From contig JAYXKI010000017.1 of NCBI GenBank assembly GCA_037892935.1, forward strand, positions 62,001-126,000: a DNA stretch of 64,000 bases, in the 5' to 3' direction. Every line of letters starts with the position of its first letter. Positions within the stretch are counted from its first letter, which is position 1. This document shows, one piece after another, positions 41,222 through 50,624 of this stretch. The translations under genes and the position numbers were made by a program. The notes below the pieces were generated by a model that searched no databases, was not told where the DNA came from, and saw nothing but the letters and a program-made list of their open reading frames with translations. The DNA comes from Phlebopus portentosus. Lineage: Eukaryota; Basidiomycota; Agaricomycetes; Boletales; Boletinellaceae.

Positions 41222-44200
41222 AGGGCCGTCAGTCGACATCGGACACTGGCGAGGGCTCGAAGGACACACAAGAGATAAAGCGCCGATGGACTATTGCTAG
41301 ACCAAATTCCAACCATCCTACTATACCCATTGACGTCATTCAGGGACAGAAAAAGGTTAATCTCTCGGCTATGATTGACTCCGGATCTGCAATCACTACT
41401 ATTAGCCCCACGGTGGTACAGAGCCTAGGGCTGAGAACAGTGCCTGCAGAAGGTAATTATACCATCCGGAATGCCGATGGATCGATTAATCATGGTGGAT
41501 GGACTCGGAACGTCAGAGCAATAGTGGACACAGGGATTACAAGAGGTTTAATGGACATCGCAGTGGTGGATACACACGAAGACAAGTTTCTCATAGGAAA
41601 TGATTGGCTTGAACAGCATAAGCCAACCATCGACTGGACAAAGGGGATTCTTCGCAAAGGCGGGAAGGAAATTGCTTTTAATGGGACGGCACGACTGCGT
41701 TCCATACAGCTAATCCTAGCCCCAAGGAAGCTCCGAAAACGCAGAAGATGGCGAAGAATTCCAGACTACATTCCACCCGAGTGGGATGCCGATGACGAAA
41801 AAGAAGAAGCTTGGGAAACTAGGGTCTACTACCACAGCGACATCGAAACAGGACAAGAAACCGAGAAGGAAGACATAGAAGAAGAACCTACGATCGTACC
41901 ACCAGATAAAGGAAAAGAAAGGGAACCGACAAAGCCGCTTGTCACGTTCGACGAAGTCATGCACAAACCACCGGAGCTTTCCTTCATCAAACAGGAAGGA
42001 AGCTGGAAATTCTTCTGGTTTGGGGACAAGTGCCAAATCACTAAGGACGAACAGACTTGGCACGACTTCGACAGCCTCGAAGATGCGGATAACACGGTTT
42101 ACCGCACCATGGTCAGAGACATGGACAGGGGCGCAAGTAAAGATGAACTCTTCAATGAGTATGGCAGCATGTACGCGGCACGGCTTCAATTATTGGCGAT
42201 ACAGGAGAACGTCGGAATAGCAGCGTCGCCAACGACTTCGGAAGCACAGGCAAGAGTGCGAGAAGAAATACATGCGCAAATGACGGTCGATGCCGAGGGA
42301 TCGGATACAACTAGAAGGAAGAAGCCTAGTGTGCCGCCGAAGGGAGGAAAACCGGGGCACTATACAGCAGATCCGCTCAGGGTACGACGACAGAAGAGTG
42401 GAGGAAGTGGTACGGATTCGAACCCTGTCATAAGGAGTATTAGGGTGGAGTGGACTCCTCCATCCGTGCACGAGGGCCAAAATGACTCAACCCTGGCAGT
42501 GCAGAAGCAGTCGGTAAGCTTCACCACACGAAGCAGGGGTACAAGCAGGAGTACTTCGGGTCGGGAGCGCCGTAGAACTAAGGCTACGAAGCGTACTAGG
42601 TTCGGCCACCTAGCGAGATCTCCTCCTACGAGAAACCGAGGAGTGACTAGACATGAGACGCCGTTCAAGGGTAGGCTAGTGTCTAGGAAAGTGGTCCACC
42701 CCAAAGGGAGGGTAGTCCCACTAAATTGGCACAGGGCCGAAGTTAGTACGCCGCAATCATCAAGTAGGCTAGCTTCGGGAGCTCAAGTGCGCCCGCGAAG
42801 ACCACGGTTTAAGAACCAAATGCAGGGCCCTGCTCCGACAGGGAAAACAAACGGTAAAGGTAACAGGTTCATTTTGAATTATGCCGCGATGGAGCAGGGG
42901 CTCTCGCAGGGGCAGAAGAGGCGCCGATGGCGCACGCCTGTTGACTCGGTCATGCAGCCGCCCAAAGTGGAAGGAAAAGTGCTAGAGAGAAGAGCTGGAT
43001 CTGAGACGGAGTTCAAGGGTATCCTAGGATCGCACAAGCCTGCTACCTCAGGGGAAGCAGAGGACGCCTCTCGAAGAGGAAGGCCACCCAAGCCTCCTCA
43101 CTGGATTCGCCGTCTAGAGCATCGACAAGTCGCATCAAGGAGAGAACGCCTTCTCAAGTATAACAGCATAGCTCAAAAATATGCGCAGGAGAAAGCACTC
43201 GATGAAAGGATGGCAGACTCTGCTGGCGACAAATCTCTCGAAGACATTCTTCCAAAACAAATATGGGAGTTCAGGGATAGGTTCGACAAGGACGCTGCTA
43301 AGCGGCTACCTGAGTCGGGACAATGGGACATGAAGATCGAGCTCCTACCAGGGGCAGAGCTCCCGAAACCTGGACCGGTATATCCACTCGCTCCTGCTGA
43401 AAAGCGTGCGGTAGAAGAATGGATTCGTGAGGATCTGAAGAAGGGATGGATTCGTGTTGTAGGAAACCGAGTACCAGCTGAAGAAAAAGCGAACACTTGC
43501 GCACCAGTATTTGTCATAGCCAAGAAGACAATAGGGAAGGATGGCAAGCCGGAGTACAGAATTGTTATCGACTATAGAGGGCTAAATGCGGTGGTTATTC
43601 CAGACCACCAACCGATGCCTCTATTACATATGCTCCCGGACGACCTTGCGCATGCCAAATGGTTCTCTACACTGGATTTGCGAAGTGGGTATAACAACAT
43701 TCGAATACACCCTGGGCACGAGAAGTATGCCGCCTTCAGGACTCACATGGGAGTATACCAGCCGATGGTAATGCAGTTCGGATTAATGAATGCACCTGCG
43801 GTATTCCAACGTGCAATGAACGAGCTCTTTCAGGACATGATTGGGCAGGGCATACTCATTTATCTTGACGACATTATAGTCTATGCGGAAACGGAACAGG
43901 AACATTGGGACCTGCTAGCAGAGGTATTGCGCAGGTTAAGGGAAGCGGACTTCTTCTGTAAACCAGAGAAGTGCTACTTCGGAAAGAAGGAACTCGACTA
44001 TTTAGGATTTGTGGTTAACCAGTCGGGCATGCAGATGGATCCCTACAAGGTAAAGGCGGTTCAAGAATGGCCAGATTTGTCAAGCAAGCGAGACATTCGA
44101 AAGTTTATCGGTTTTGCAAACTTCTACCGAAAATTTATCGAGGGCTTCGCCAAGATCGCTAGGCCACTAACGGAACTTATGTCAGGCAAGAAGACATTCA

Positions 44201-46509
44201 CCTGGGGAGAACGACAACAAGAGAGCTTTAAGAAACTTAAAGAAGCTTTTACCACTGCACCAATGCTAGTACGACCGGATCACGAGAAGCAATTTGTGCT
44301 GGAAACCGACGCGTCAAACTTTGCGATGGGAGCCGTGCTCTCGCAGCTCGGGGACGATGAAATTTTGCACCCCATTGGATATTGGTCGAACACCTACCGA
44401 GACGCTGAGAATAACTATCCAGTAATGGACAAGGAATTACTAGCGATTGTCAAAGCCTTGAGCAACTGGAGGCACCACTTGGAAGGAGCTAAACATGAGA
44501 TTCGAGTGGTTAGCGATCAAGCGAACCTTCGATATTTTATGGGAGCAAGGAAACTAAGTGGCCGCCAAGCAAGATGGGCGACATTTCTCAGCAGATTTCG
44601 ATTTCGAATCGAGTATCGACCTAGAACCAAGAATTCACGAGCGGACGCATTATCAAGGAGGCCAGACTACGAACAGGGCCAAGAGGACCAGCCAGAACAA
44701 GTCCTACTTCCTCCGCAGTTGTTCAGGACATCGGACCTGCCCATGCGCACAGTACGGGTATTTGAGCTTACAGGGGGTCCTGAACTGGGAGAGAAAATTC
44801 GAGACGCCTATGAACGATCCAAAGAGCCAGCAATCGGAACGTTCGAAGAAGGATATTGGTGGAAGGATGATAAATTGGTTATCCCACCAGATGAAGAAGT
44901 TAAGAAGGAAATCGTACAACAGTGCCATGACGCACCGGCGTCAGGACACCCGGGGTTACAGAAAACTATAGACAAACTGGAAAGAAGAGTTTGGTGGCCG
45001 AAGATGAGGGAATGGGTCGAAGAATATGTGCGCACTTGCGACGTGTGCCAGAGGACGAAAGCGCGACGAGGAAAGACACAACCACCGCTGCAACCATTGC
45101 AGATAGCGACAAGGCCCTACGACGAGATTACCATGGACTATGTCACCGGACTTCCAACGACGAGCAAAGGAAACAATGCGATACTAGTGGTGGTAGACAG
45201 GTTCTCTAAAATGGGAACTTTTATACCTACTACAGTAAATGCAAACTCGAAGACCACTGCAGACTTGATGATCAATTATGTCTACAGCAAGGTCGGAACT
45301 CCTAAGACAGTAATCAGCGACAGAGGACCCCAATTCGCTAGCCGGTTTACAGAACAGGTGAACCAGGCCCTCGGGATTGAAACGAAGCTTAGTACGGCGT
45401 ATCATCCACAAACAGATGGTCAAACGGAGCGAGTAAATCAAGAAATGGAACAGCTGTTACGTTGCTATTCCAGCTTGCAGCAGGACGACTGGGACGAACA
45501 TTTGCCTATGGCAGAATTCGCCTATAACAGTCGCTCTCACTCCAGTACAGGCAAGACGCCATTTGAATTGGTGTATGGATTTCAGCCGGAATTAGGATTC
45601 AAGCTTCCGATCCGAGGAACTCAAGACTATGTGGCTATGCGAAAGAAGAATCAAGAAGAAGCAACAAAGGCGCTGGAGAAGGCACGAGACGCAATGAAGA
45701 GATTTGCAGATAGACACCGAGGCCCGATGCCGTCATTCGAAGTTGGCGATAAAGTTATGTTAGATGGTCGGAATCTAACCTTGCTAGTTCCCACGAGGAA
45801 GCTAGGAGATAGAAACCTGGGACCTTATCAAATTATCGAGAAGCATGGGCTAGTCAACTACGAGTTGGATCTCCCGAAGGAATTGAGGATCCACCCGGTG
45901 TTCTACGCAGGACTATTAATTCCCTATCGAGAAAGGAAAGATCCGGCACAGAGAACAAGACCACCACCAGAAGTTATCGCTGGAGAAACCGAATACGAGG
46001 TTGAAGCGATCCGGGACATGAGGAAAAGGCACGGAAAATGGGAGTATCAGGTTAAATGGCTCGGCTACCCGGAGGAAGAGAATACCTGGGAACCTGTGGA
46101 AGGGCTACGCAATGCCCCAGAGAAATTGCGGGAGTATCACGAGAGGAATCGTTGGCCGGACACGATAGATCTTCCCTCTAGAAAGAAGATTGCGGATATT
46201 ATAGACTCTACGCAGAGAGTAATCGACATCAAGAAAGAAGATGATGAGTTCCTGAGGACGGCACTGGGAGAGTCCGTAGCTCAGAGGGTAATCAAGAGAA
46301 GGAGATACCAGAGCAAGACAGGTATCAAGCAGCGAGATTTCGGTTATCCGGAATGGCACAAGCGTCATTGGAGAGCCGCAAAAAGGCCATTCACTCGAAA
46401 CAAAGCGCTGCCAGTTCGCAGATGGGATCTGCCAGAAGAAAAAGGGGATCCTTCATACAAGGATTGGTTTTGGGCTGACTCCTCGGATAGCGAGTACAGC
46501 GAGGCTTAG
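41173..46509 (+). CDS. Pol of the inner chromovirus
   Basis: 1777 codons from ATG 41176, in the -1 frame relative to gag. The protease is AMIDSGSAITT (near 41371). A basic linker of about 500 residues follows. The reverse transcriptase has TLDLRSGYNNIRI, FGLMNAPAVFQ and ILIYLDDIIVY, with YLDD near 43861. RNase H has LETDASNFAMGAVLS and VSDQANLRYF. The integrase has the zinc domain (CDVCQRTK) and a complete D,D-35-E triad at 45136, 45319 and 45427. The chromodomain is YEVEAIRDMR to YQVKWLGYPEEENTWEP. An extra basic/aromatic tail of over 100 residues follows it (RKKIADIIDSTQRVIDI, then WHKRHWRAAKRPF). No stop or frame break was seen, so it looks functional. Confidence 0.96.
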   Translation, partial: GMGFVFPRGGFRGGFLKGRQSTSDTGEGSKDTQEIKRRWTIARPNSNHPTIPIDVIQGQKKVNLSAMIDSGSAITTISPTVVQSLGLRTVPAEGNYTIRNADGSINHGGWTRNVRAIVDTGITRGLMDIAVVDTHEDKFLIGNDWLEQHKPTIDWTKGILRKGGKEIAFNGTARLRSIQLILAPRKLRKRRRWRRIPDYIPPEWDADDEKEEAWETRVYYHSDIETGQETEKEDIEEEPTIVPPDKGKEREPTKPLVTFDEVMHKPPELSFIKQEGSWKFFWFGDKCQITKDEQTWHDFDSLEDADNTVYRTMVRDMDRGASKDELFNEYGSMYAARLQLLAIQENVGIAASPTTSEAQARVREEIHAQMTVDAEGSDTTRRKKPSVPPKGGKPGHYTADPLRVRRQKSGGSGTDSNPVIRSIRVEWTPPSVHEGQNDSTLAVQKQSVSFTTRSRGTSRSTSGRERRRTKATKRTRFGHLARSPPTRNRGVTRHETPFKGRLVSRKVVHPKGRVVPLNWHRAEVSTPQSSSRLASGAQVRPRRPRFKNQMQGPAPTGKTNGKGNRFILNYAAMEQGLSQGQKRRRWRTPVDSVMQPPKVEGKVLERRAGSETEFKGILGSHKPATSGEAEDASRRGRPPKPPHWIRRLEHRQVASRRERLLKYNSIAQKYAQEKALDERMADSAGDKSLEDILPKQIWEFRDRFDKDAAKRLPESGQWDMKIELLPGAELPKPGPVYPLAPAEKRAVEEWIREDLKKGWIRVVGNRVPAEEKANTCAPVFVIAKKTIGKDGKPEYRIVIDYRGLNAVVIPDHQPMPLLHMLPDDLAHAKWFSTLDLRSGYNNIRIHPGHEKYAAFRTHMGVYQPMVMQFGLMNAPAVFQRAMNELFQDMIGQGILIYLDDIIVYAETEQEHWDLLAEVLRRLREADFFCKPEKCYFGKKELDYLGFVVNQSGMQMDPYKVKAVQEWPDLSSKRDIRKFIGFANFYRKFIEGFAKIARPLTELMSGKKTFTWGERQQESFKKLKEAFTTAPMLVRPDHEKQFVLETDASNFAMGAVLSQLGDDEILHPIGYWSNTYRDAENNYPVMDKELLAIVKALSNWRHHLEGAKHEIRVVSDQANLRYFMGARKLSGRQARWATFLSRFRFRIEYRPRTKNSRADALSRRPDYEQGQEDQPEQVLLPPQLFRTSDLPMRTVRVFELTGGPELGEKIRDAYERSKEPAIGTFEEGYWWKDDKLVIPPDEEVKKEIVQQCHDAPASGHPGLQKTIDKLERRVWWPKMREWVEEYVRTCDVCQRTKARRGKTQPPLQPLQIATRPYDEITMDYVTGLPTTSKGNNAILVVVDRFSKMGTFIPTTVNANSKTTADLMINYVYSKVGTPKTVISDRGPQFASRFTEQVNQALGIETKLSTAYHPQTDGQTERVNQEMEQLLRCYSSLQQDDWDEHLPMAEFAYNSRSHSSTGKTPFELVYGFQPELGFKLPIRGTQDYVAMRKKNQEEATKALEKARDAMKRFADRHRGPMPSFEVGDKVMLDGRNLTLLVPTRKLGDRNLGPYQIIEKHGLVNYELDLPKELRIHPVFYAGLLIPYRERKDPAQRTRPPPEVIAGETEYEVEAIRDMRKRHGKWEYQVKWLGYPEEENTWEPVEGLRNAPEKLREYHERNRWPDTIDLPSRKKIADIIDSTQRVIDIKKEDDEFLRTALGESVAQRVIKRRRYQSKTGIKQRDFGYPEWHKRHWRAAKRPFTRNKALPVRRWDLPEEKGDPSYKDWFWADSSDSEYSEA

Positions 46510-46520
46510 GAAGGCCTAAG

Positions 46521-46637
46521 CATATTTGACCTGAACAAGTCATTAAACTATTCCAAGCGTACTGGGACGTACCTTGTAAGTTGGGACCGACACTAATCGA
46601 GGTCATATTTGACCTGAACAAGTCGTTAAACTATTCC
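46521..46637 (+). repeat. Direct repeat pair downstream of pol
   Basis: CATATTTGACCTGAACAAGT followed by [C/G][A/G]TTAAACTATTCC-type sequence occurs at 46521-46554 and 46604-46637, 83 bp apart, in the 3' non-coding tract of the inner element. Confidence 0.85.
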
Positions 46638-46707
46638 TAGCATGTTGGGAAGCATCTAGTATGTTGGAAGCCGACACTCAGCGAGGCTTTGAGTTATTGA
46701 GCAAGTG

Positions 46708-46845
46708 TCACGTGACCGCCGCCTTTCTCTGAGAACAGGTTGAGCGTCAATCACGTGATTGCCACACTCTCATCCAAATAGGAAGTGTTTAAGTCACATG
46801 ACTGCCGCACTTTTGTTCAGATGGGTTGTGCGTCAGGTCACATGA
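46708..46845. promoter_or_regulatory. Four periodic TCAC[G/A]TGA palindromes
   Basis: TCACGTGA at 46708 and 46751, and TCACATGA at 46795 and 46838. The spacing is 43, 44 and 43 bp, each within a diverged ~43-bp unit (GTCA-box-TGCCGCAC-like). The core CACGTG is the E-box bound by bHLH regulators. The position, 180 bp before the 3' LTR, suggests an enhancer-like tract, but no function is shown. Confidence 0.6.
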
Positions 46846-47019
46846 TCAATAACGAGATGAGGACTCTGGATGTACAGTGCTACAGTTATTCCAGACAAGA
46901 GGAATGAGACACTAGTACACAAGAAGGGTCTGGTCTAGGGAGCAACGATACGAAACAGCAAGATTATGGCTACCACAATTAAGGGATCCACACTCTCCTT
47001 GCAGTCCGAAGTGGATCTT

Positions 47020-47030
47020 AAGGGGAGGAA
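47020..47030 (+). promoter_or_regulatory. Polypurine tract of the inner element
   Basis: AAGGGGAGGAA directly precedes the 3' LTR at 47031. Confidence 0.85.
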
Positions 47031-48635
47031 TGTTACGAAAATTGTGGATATACAATGCGGCGTCGTATCAGACATTTTACACACCGAATTATGCAGCCTA
47101 ATCAAGAGCATTTCGAAAGGCTCCAAGGACAGAATAGTGGAGGTGATTCTCGCCCACTAGTACAGCAAGGACCTGGGGAGGTCGCTGTGGAATATATTCA
47201 AGAGGAACCCGATCGACGATATTACGAGGACGAACGCGATGAAAGGGAGGACCCATACGATTTACAGCAAGGACTAGCTGGAATGCACATTGGACATACT
47301 CCTCCACCCGAGCGAAGCTACGTGGATATGGAAGAACGGAACATCGCAAGATACGTGGAACTCCTGCAGAAGAGACGATATCGACATAGTGCAACCAGAC
47401 ACTTTGTTCATGAAAGCCTGGTTTGTACAAACTGCTATTTGGCATACCAAAGGAGTTGGGTTCTTTCGGAGTGGCTCCTCAAGAACTTCGTGGAGCGCTT
47501 AGTAACTAGAGAAGGGGCCGATGTCAAGATTCGGCATAAACCCGGACCCTCAGAACGAACGTTTGACCAACCATTGCCGAACTGCGGAATGAGCGCATAC
47601 GATCACGAGGTATCTGTATGGCTCGGCGACAGGGATATCTATGCACTGAAGGTCGGCGTGAGAGCTTGGATCAATCAGCATCGTCACCAGACCTTGTGTC
47701 GAAACACTGCAGTGGAAGTCGACTGGCCAATCTATTACAGTGCGCCATCGGACGTCGAAAGTCTTATCGAAGAAGCAACAGATCGGATGCTAGAAGCATG
47801 GGAACGATCGGAAGAAGGGGTTATTACAGTCGACGAATGGCGCGAGACGAATCACCTGGGAAGAAGATACAGGTTAACGTCGGGTACCGGACTACAATTC
47901 TCCGACATCGATATCGCGGCTAGGCACAGAAGGGTGTCTGCTAAATTTACACAGCCGCCAAGGTTAATCTCCGATGATCGGCAGGGGTTGCCGATCCCAA
48001 ATCCCGAGATAACGGTCAGCCCCATGATGGAAGACTAACGGCAGAAGCTCGGCCGGAGTAACGGAGCGCCGGCGAAGCGAGATCGCGGCACATGGAAGAA
48101 GTCTCTCGTGGGAGGATTGGCGTTAAGGATTAACATGTGATAGGAACGGAGATCGATAGAAGCCTGGGGAAAGCTTCTTCGGAACGGAAGGAAATTAGTG
48201 CCTGCCTAATAGGGAAGGAGGTAGTCGGTGGTGCAACCAGGAGTTTCGGTAGCACCACCAGAGTTGTCAGTGGTACTACAGACTCAAGAGAGTAGTAGTA
48301 ACACCAGCTGAAACACATTGTCCTAACCAATGGCGAGGCATAGTCGGTAGTATTTGGTAGTCGGTAGTATTCAGTAGAAACTTTATTTAAGGCGCCAGCT
48401 GAGCGGGGTGTTGTCCCTCAGCAAAATTATTTTGTACTTTCAATCATAACTGTACCCCTTTGATTGAACCTCTGCTCTACTGCTGGGTCAAGCTTGAGCC
48501 TATAGCTCGCTTCTTAGTAGTATATCTAACCTTCGCTACTCTACTCTCCAAGCATACATTGTCAGAAGGAGGAAGCAGGGACTTGTTCCGGTACGCTCGG
48601 ACTGACCACCTCGTCCGAAAACGCTGGTCCTAACA
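47031..48635 (+). repeat. 3' LTR of the inner element
   Basis: 1605 bp, identical in length to the 5' copy with two substitutions seen. Confidence 0.95.
47055..48038 (+). CDS. Open frame of 327 codons inside the 3' LTR
   Basis: Same frame as at 35950, with one amino acid difference (PNCGMSAYD against PNRGMSAYD; a CG-to-TG change at 47583). In this copy it lies in U3 downstream of pol. It would therefore be carried by full-length RNA before the polyadenylation site in R, the arrangement of accessory genes such as nef or sag in some retroviruses. Function unknown. Confidence 0.6.
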   Translation: MRRRIRHFTHRIMQPNQEHFERLQGQNSGGDSRPLVQQGPGEVAVEYIQEEPDRRYYEDERDEREDPYDLQQGLAGMHIGHTPPPERSYVDMEERNIARYVELLQKRRYRHSATRHFVHESLVCTNCYLAYQRSWVLSEWLLKNFVERLVTREGADVKIRHKPGPSERTFDQPLPNCGMSAYDHEVSVWLGDRDIYALKVGVRAWINQHRHQTLCRNTAVEVDWPIYYSAPSDVESLIEEATDRMLEAWERSEEGVITVDEWRETNHLGRRYRLTSGTGLQFSDIDIAARHRRVSAKFTQPPRLISDDRQGLPIPNPEITVSPMMED

Positions 48636-49745
48636 GGCTGCTTGTTGAGGTGGCATAAAACGTCTTATTGATGGTGTCGGAGCTGGTTTCATCGCTGTCG
48701 AACTAATTGTCTTTCTCCGACGTTCAGCCATCAGGTCCCTGATTTGGCGCTCGACCCTGTCGACCTTGACGGCGGCTTTCTTGAACTCTTCATACGACGT
48801 CGGTTCATTGGGCAATCTCATGACCCCTTCCACAACCTTCGGGTTTAGCGCCCTCTTCAGGCGACTCATCAACCATTCGTCGTGTGCCTCTGTTGCTAGG
48901 TCAGCATCCACTCGACAAATGTCAAACTTGTTGAAAAACTCGTCGGCGTTGAGGTCTCCTTGGTACATTGCATCTAGTCGTTCGAAGGCCTTTTGGGATC
49001 TGGCAGGGTCATCGAACGAAGTGTCCAGCTTCTTTAAGAAGGCGTCCCAGGCGTCCGTGAACGTCAGGTTGCCGTCTGCGTCGACTGCTCCACTGGTGTA
49101 ACTTTCTGCCCAGCGAGCCGCAGCACCACTCTTCATGTACGACAGGGCGAACATAATCTTACTCTTGTTCGTCCTGAACTCTGACTCAGATGCGTAGATG
49201 TAGAGGCGCAGCTCTCGCTTGAAGTCCACATAATCGTGTTCACCATCGAAGTCTCTTGGTTTGGCGATGTGGACCTTCTTCGACACCTTTGACCCTTGGT
49301 TCGCACCTTCGCCTGCAGCTTGGAGCGCTAGTGCGACCACCGTCGCGAGATCAGTCATCGCTTCTTTCGATAATGACATCTCATGTTCTTCTTCTTCTTC
49401 TTCGTCTTCTTCACTCGGTATAAGCGGCGCTGGTTCTCGGAACTTCCCAAACGCCGGAGAAGGCTCGACAGTGGGGGCCAACGCTTGGGTGGTCGAACCC
49501 AATGGTTCTGGTAAGGGGGCTGTTGGTTGCGTCGGAGTAGGAGGTGAGGGCTCGTCTACGTCGTCTTCTTGTTTCACTCTCCAGTGGATGGACCTTCCTT
49601 CCCTCTGGGAGTACCACCTCTTGGCAGTCTCGTCCCACCAGGCGCCGAAGACTTGATTTCCTGCTTTGACGATATAATGTCCCCGCGAGGCGCTCCACCT
49701 AGAGTTCGCAGGGAGGGCCGCTCGTTGCTCGTCAGTTAGCTCCAC
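48636..49745 (-). pseudogene. N-terminal and capsid part of outer gag, cut by the inner element
   Basis: 370 codons. After a variable region (EPSPPTPTQPTAPLPEPL) comes an acidic run (PSEEDEEEEEEHE). The retrotransposon Gag domain follows (KPRDFDGEHDYVDFKRELRL, AARWAESYTSGA, FKKAAVKVDRVERQIRDLM). The frame opens at TAG about 30 codons upstream and has no ATG there. The natural start position holds GTG (49745), possibly a mutated ATG. It reads off into the inner LTR after PPQQAA. Confidence 0.88.
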
Positions 49746-50161
49746 CTTGATAGGCTGGGGGTGGAACGGGGATCGGGATGCTGTTCGGGCGGGACCGACT
49801 TCGGATAACCGGCTCGTCTTTGAAATTGATGACTAAATGAAAGGCTCCGAGGTAGATAATGAAGGAGATACTTGTCGACGACTGGACTCTATGCGTTACC
49901 CACGAGAAGGTTTGATGGGAGTTCCAGAGAAGGGTGATTCGGAGTGCCACGGTGATGTGATTGGTTGATACTTCGGGTACTATCGGGTCACGTCAGAGTC
50001 AATCGGACTTCGACGGGCAAGATAGGGGTTTGTTGTCTGCACGGTAGGAACCGGGTTTCGTTCGATGTCGTCCTTCGAAGATATACTTCAGGGGACACGT
50101 CACAGGCGAGCGCTCGACGACAACGGAATCGGGCGTGAGCCAGAGGTAGGTCTTTCTATTA
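49746..50161 (-). other. 5' leader of the outer element
   Basis: 416 bp between the 5' LTR and gag. A typical tRNA-complementary primer site starting TGG right after the LTR is not visible; a self-primed mechanism cannot be excluded. Confidence 0.6.
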
Positions 50162-50619
50162 TGTTAGGCGGACAGCTCAAGGACTGAGTCGAGGCAGGCC
50201 AACACAACAACAAACAAGCGTGAATGAGATAATCCCAAACACGTCGCTCAGGTCAAGACAGCTAAGACGAGGCTTAAGTCCAGACCGTCGAACGCTAGGT
50301 CGCAGTGAAGGTAAGTAGAATTCAGCAAACTAATAATACAAGAGTAGATACCTAGGTCGCAGTGAAGGTAAGTAGAATAGAAAGACAAGGAACGAAAGAG
50401 TCAAACTATCTACTTATATAGACTTTGGGCACGGGAAAGGTCTACCCTAATGGGAAGTCACATGACAAGGAATGGGATGATTAGTGAGCGTGATAGAACA
50501 TTGTGGAATGTTCCGGCAAAAGGATGAATAAGCGCATAAGAAAAATAAAAGAAAAGAAAAAGAATATTAAAATAAATGATGACGTCAGAAAAGAAAAGGA
50601 AAATGTTCGAGTCCTTACA
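50162..50619 (-). repeat. 5' LTR of the outer element
   Basis: 458 bp. It differs from the 3' LTR at four visible positions, all transitions, and is followed by the GTTAT target duplication. Confidence 0.95.
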
Positions 50620-50624
50620 GTTAT

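Larger units (their letters stand above)
35926..48635 (+). mobile_element. Inner Ty3/gypsy chromovirus with long LTRs and extra open frames
   Basis: 12,710 bp on the plus strand, inserted in the opposite direction into the outer gag. It is flanked by GGCTG duplications (35921-35925 and 48636-48640). The LTRs are 1605 bp with TGTTACG...CCTAACA ends and differ at only two visible positions (36478/47583 and 37237/48342). The internal order is two overlapping pre-gag frames, gag, pol with chromodomain, a regulatory-looking repeat tract and a purine tract. Gag and pol look intact with all catalytic residues, so it may be autonomous and recent. Confidence 0.96.
31252..50619 (-). mobile_element. Outer Ty3/gypsy chromovirus, interrupted by a second element
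   Basis: It is bounded by 458-bp LTRs that begin TGTTAGGCGGAC and end TCCTTACA, and by a 5-bp target duplication GTTAT (31247-31251 and 50620-50624). Gag-pol runs on the minus strand: leader 50161-49746, gag, then pol with protease, RT, RNase H, integrase and chromodomain. A purine tract abuts the 31252-31709 LTR. Without the inner 12.7-kb insertion the element would be about 6.65 kb, a normal size. The LTRs differ at four visible sites in 458 bp, all transitions, so it is older than the inner element. No convincing tRNA primer site was found after the 5' LTR. Confidence 0.95.

Noticed and set aside
50130..50161. tRNA primer binding site for the outer element
   Set aside because: The only TGG-starting stretch lies about 19 nt from the LTR and does not fit the T-arm and acceptor layout of a tRNA 3' end.
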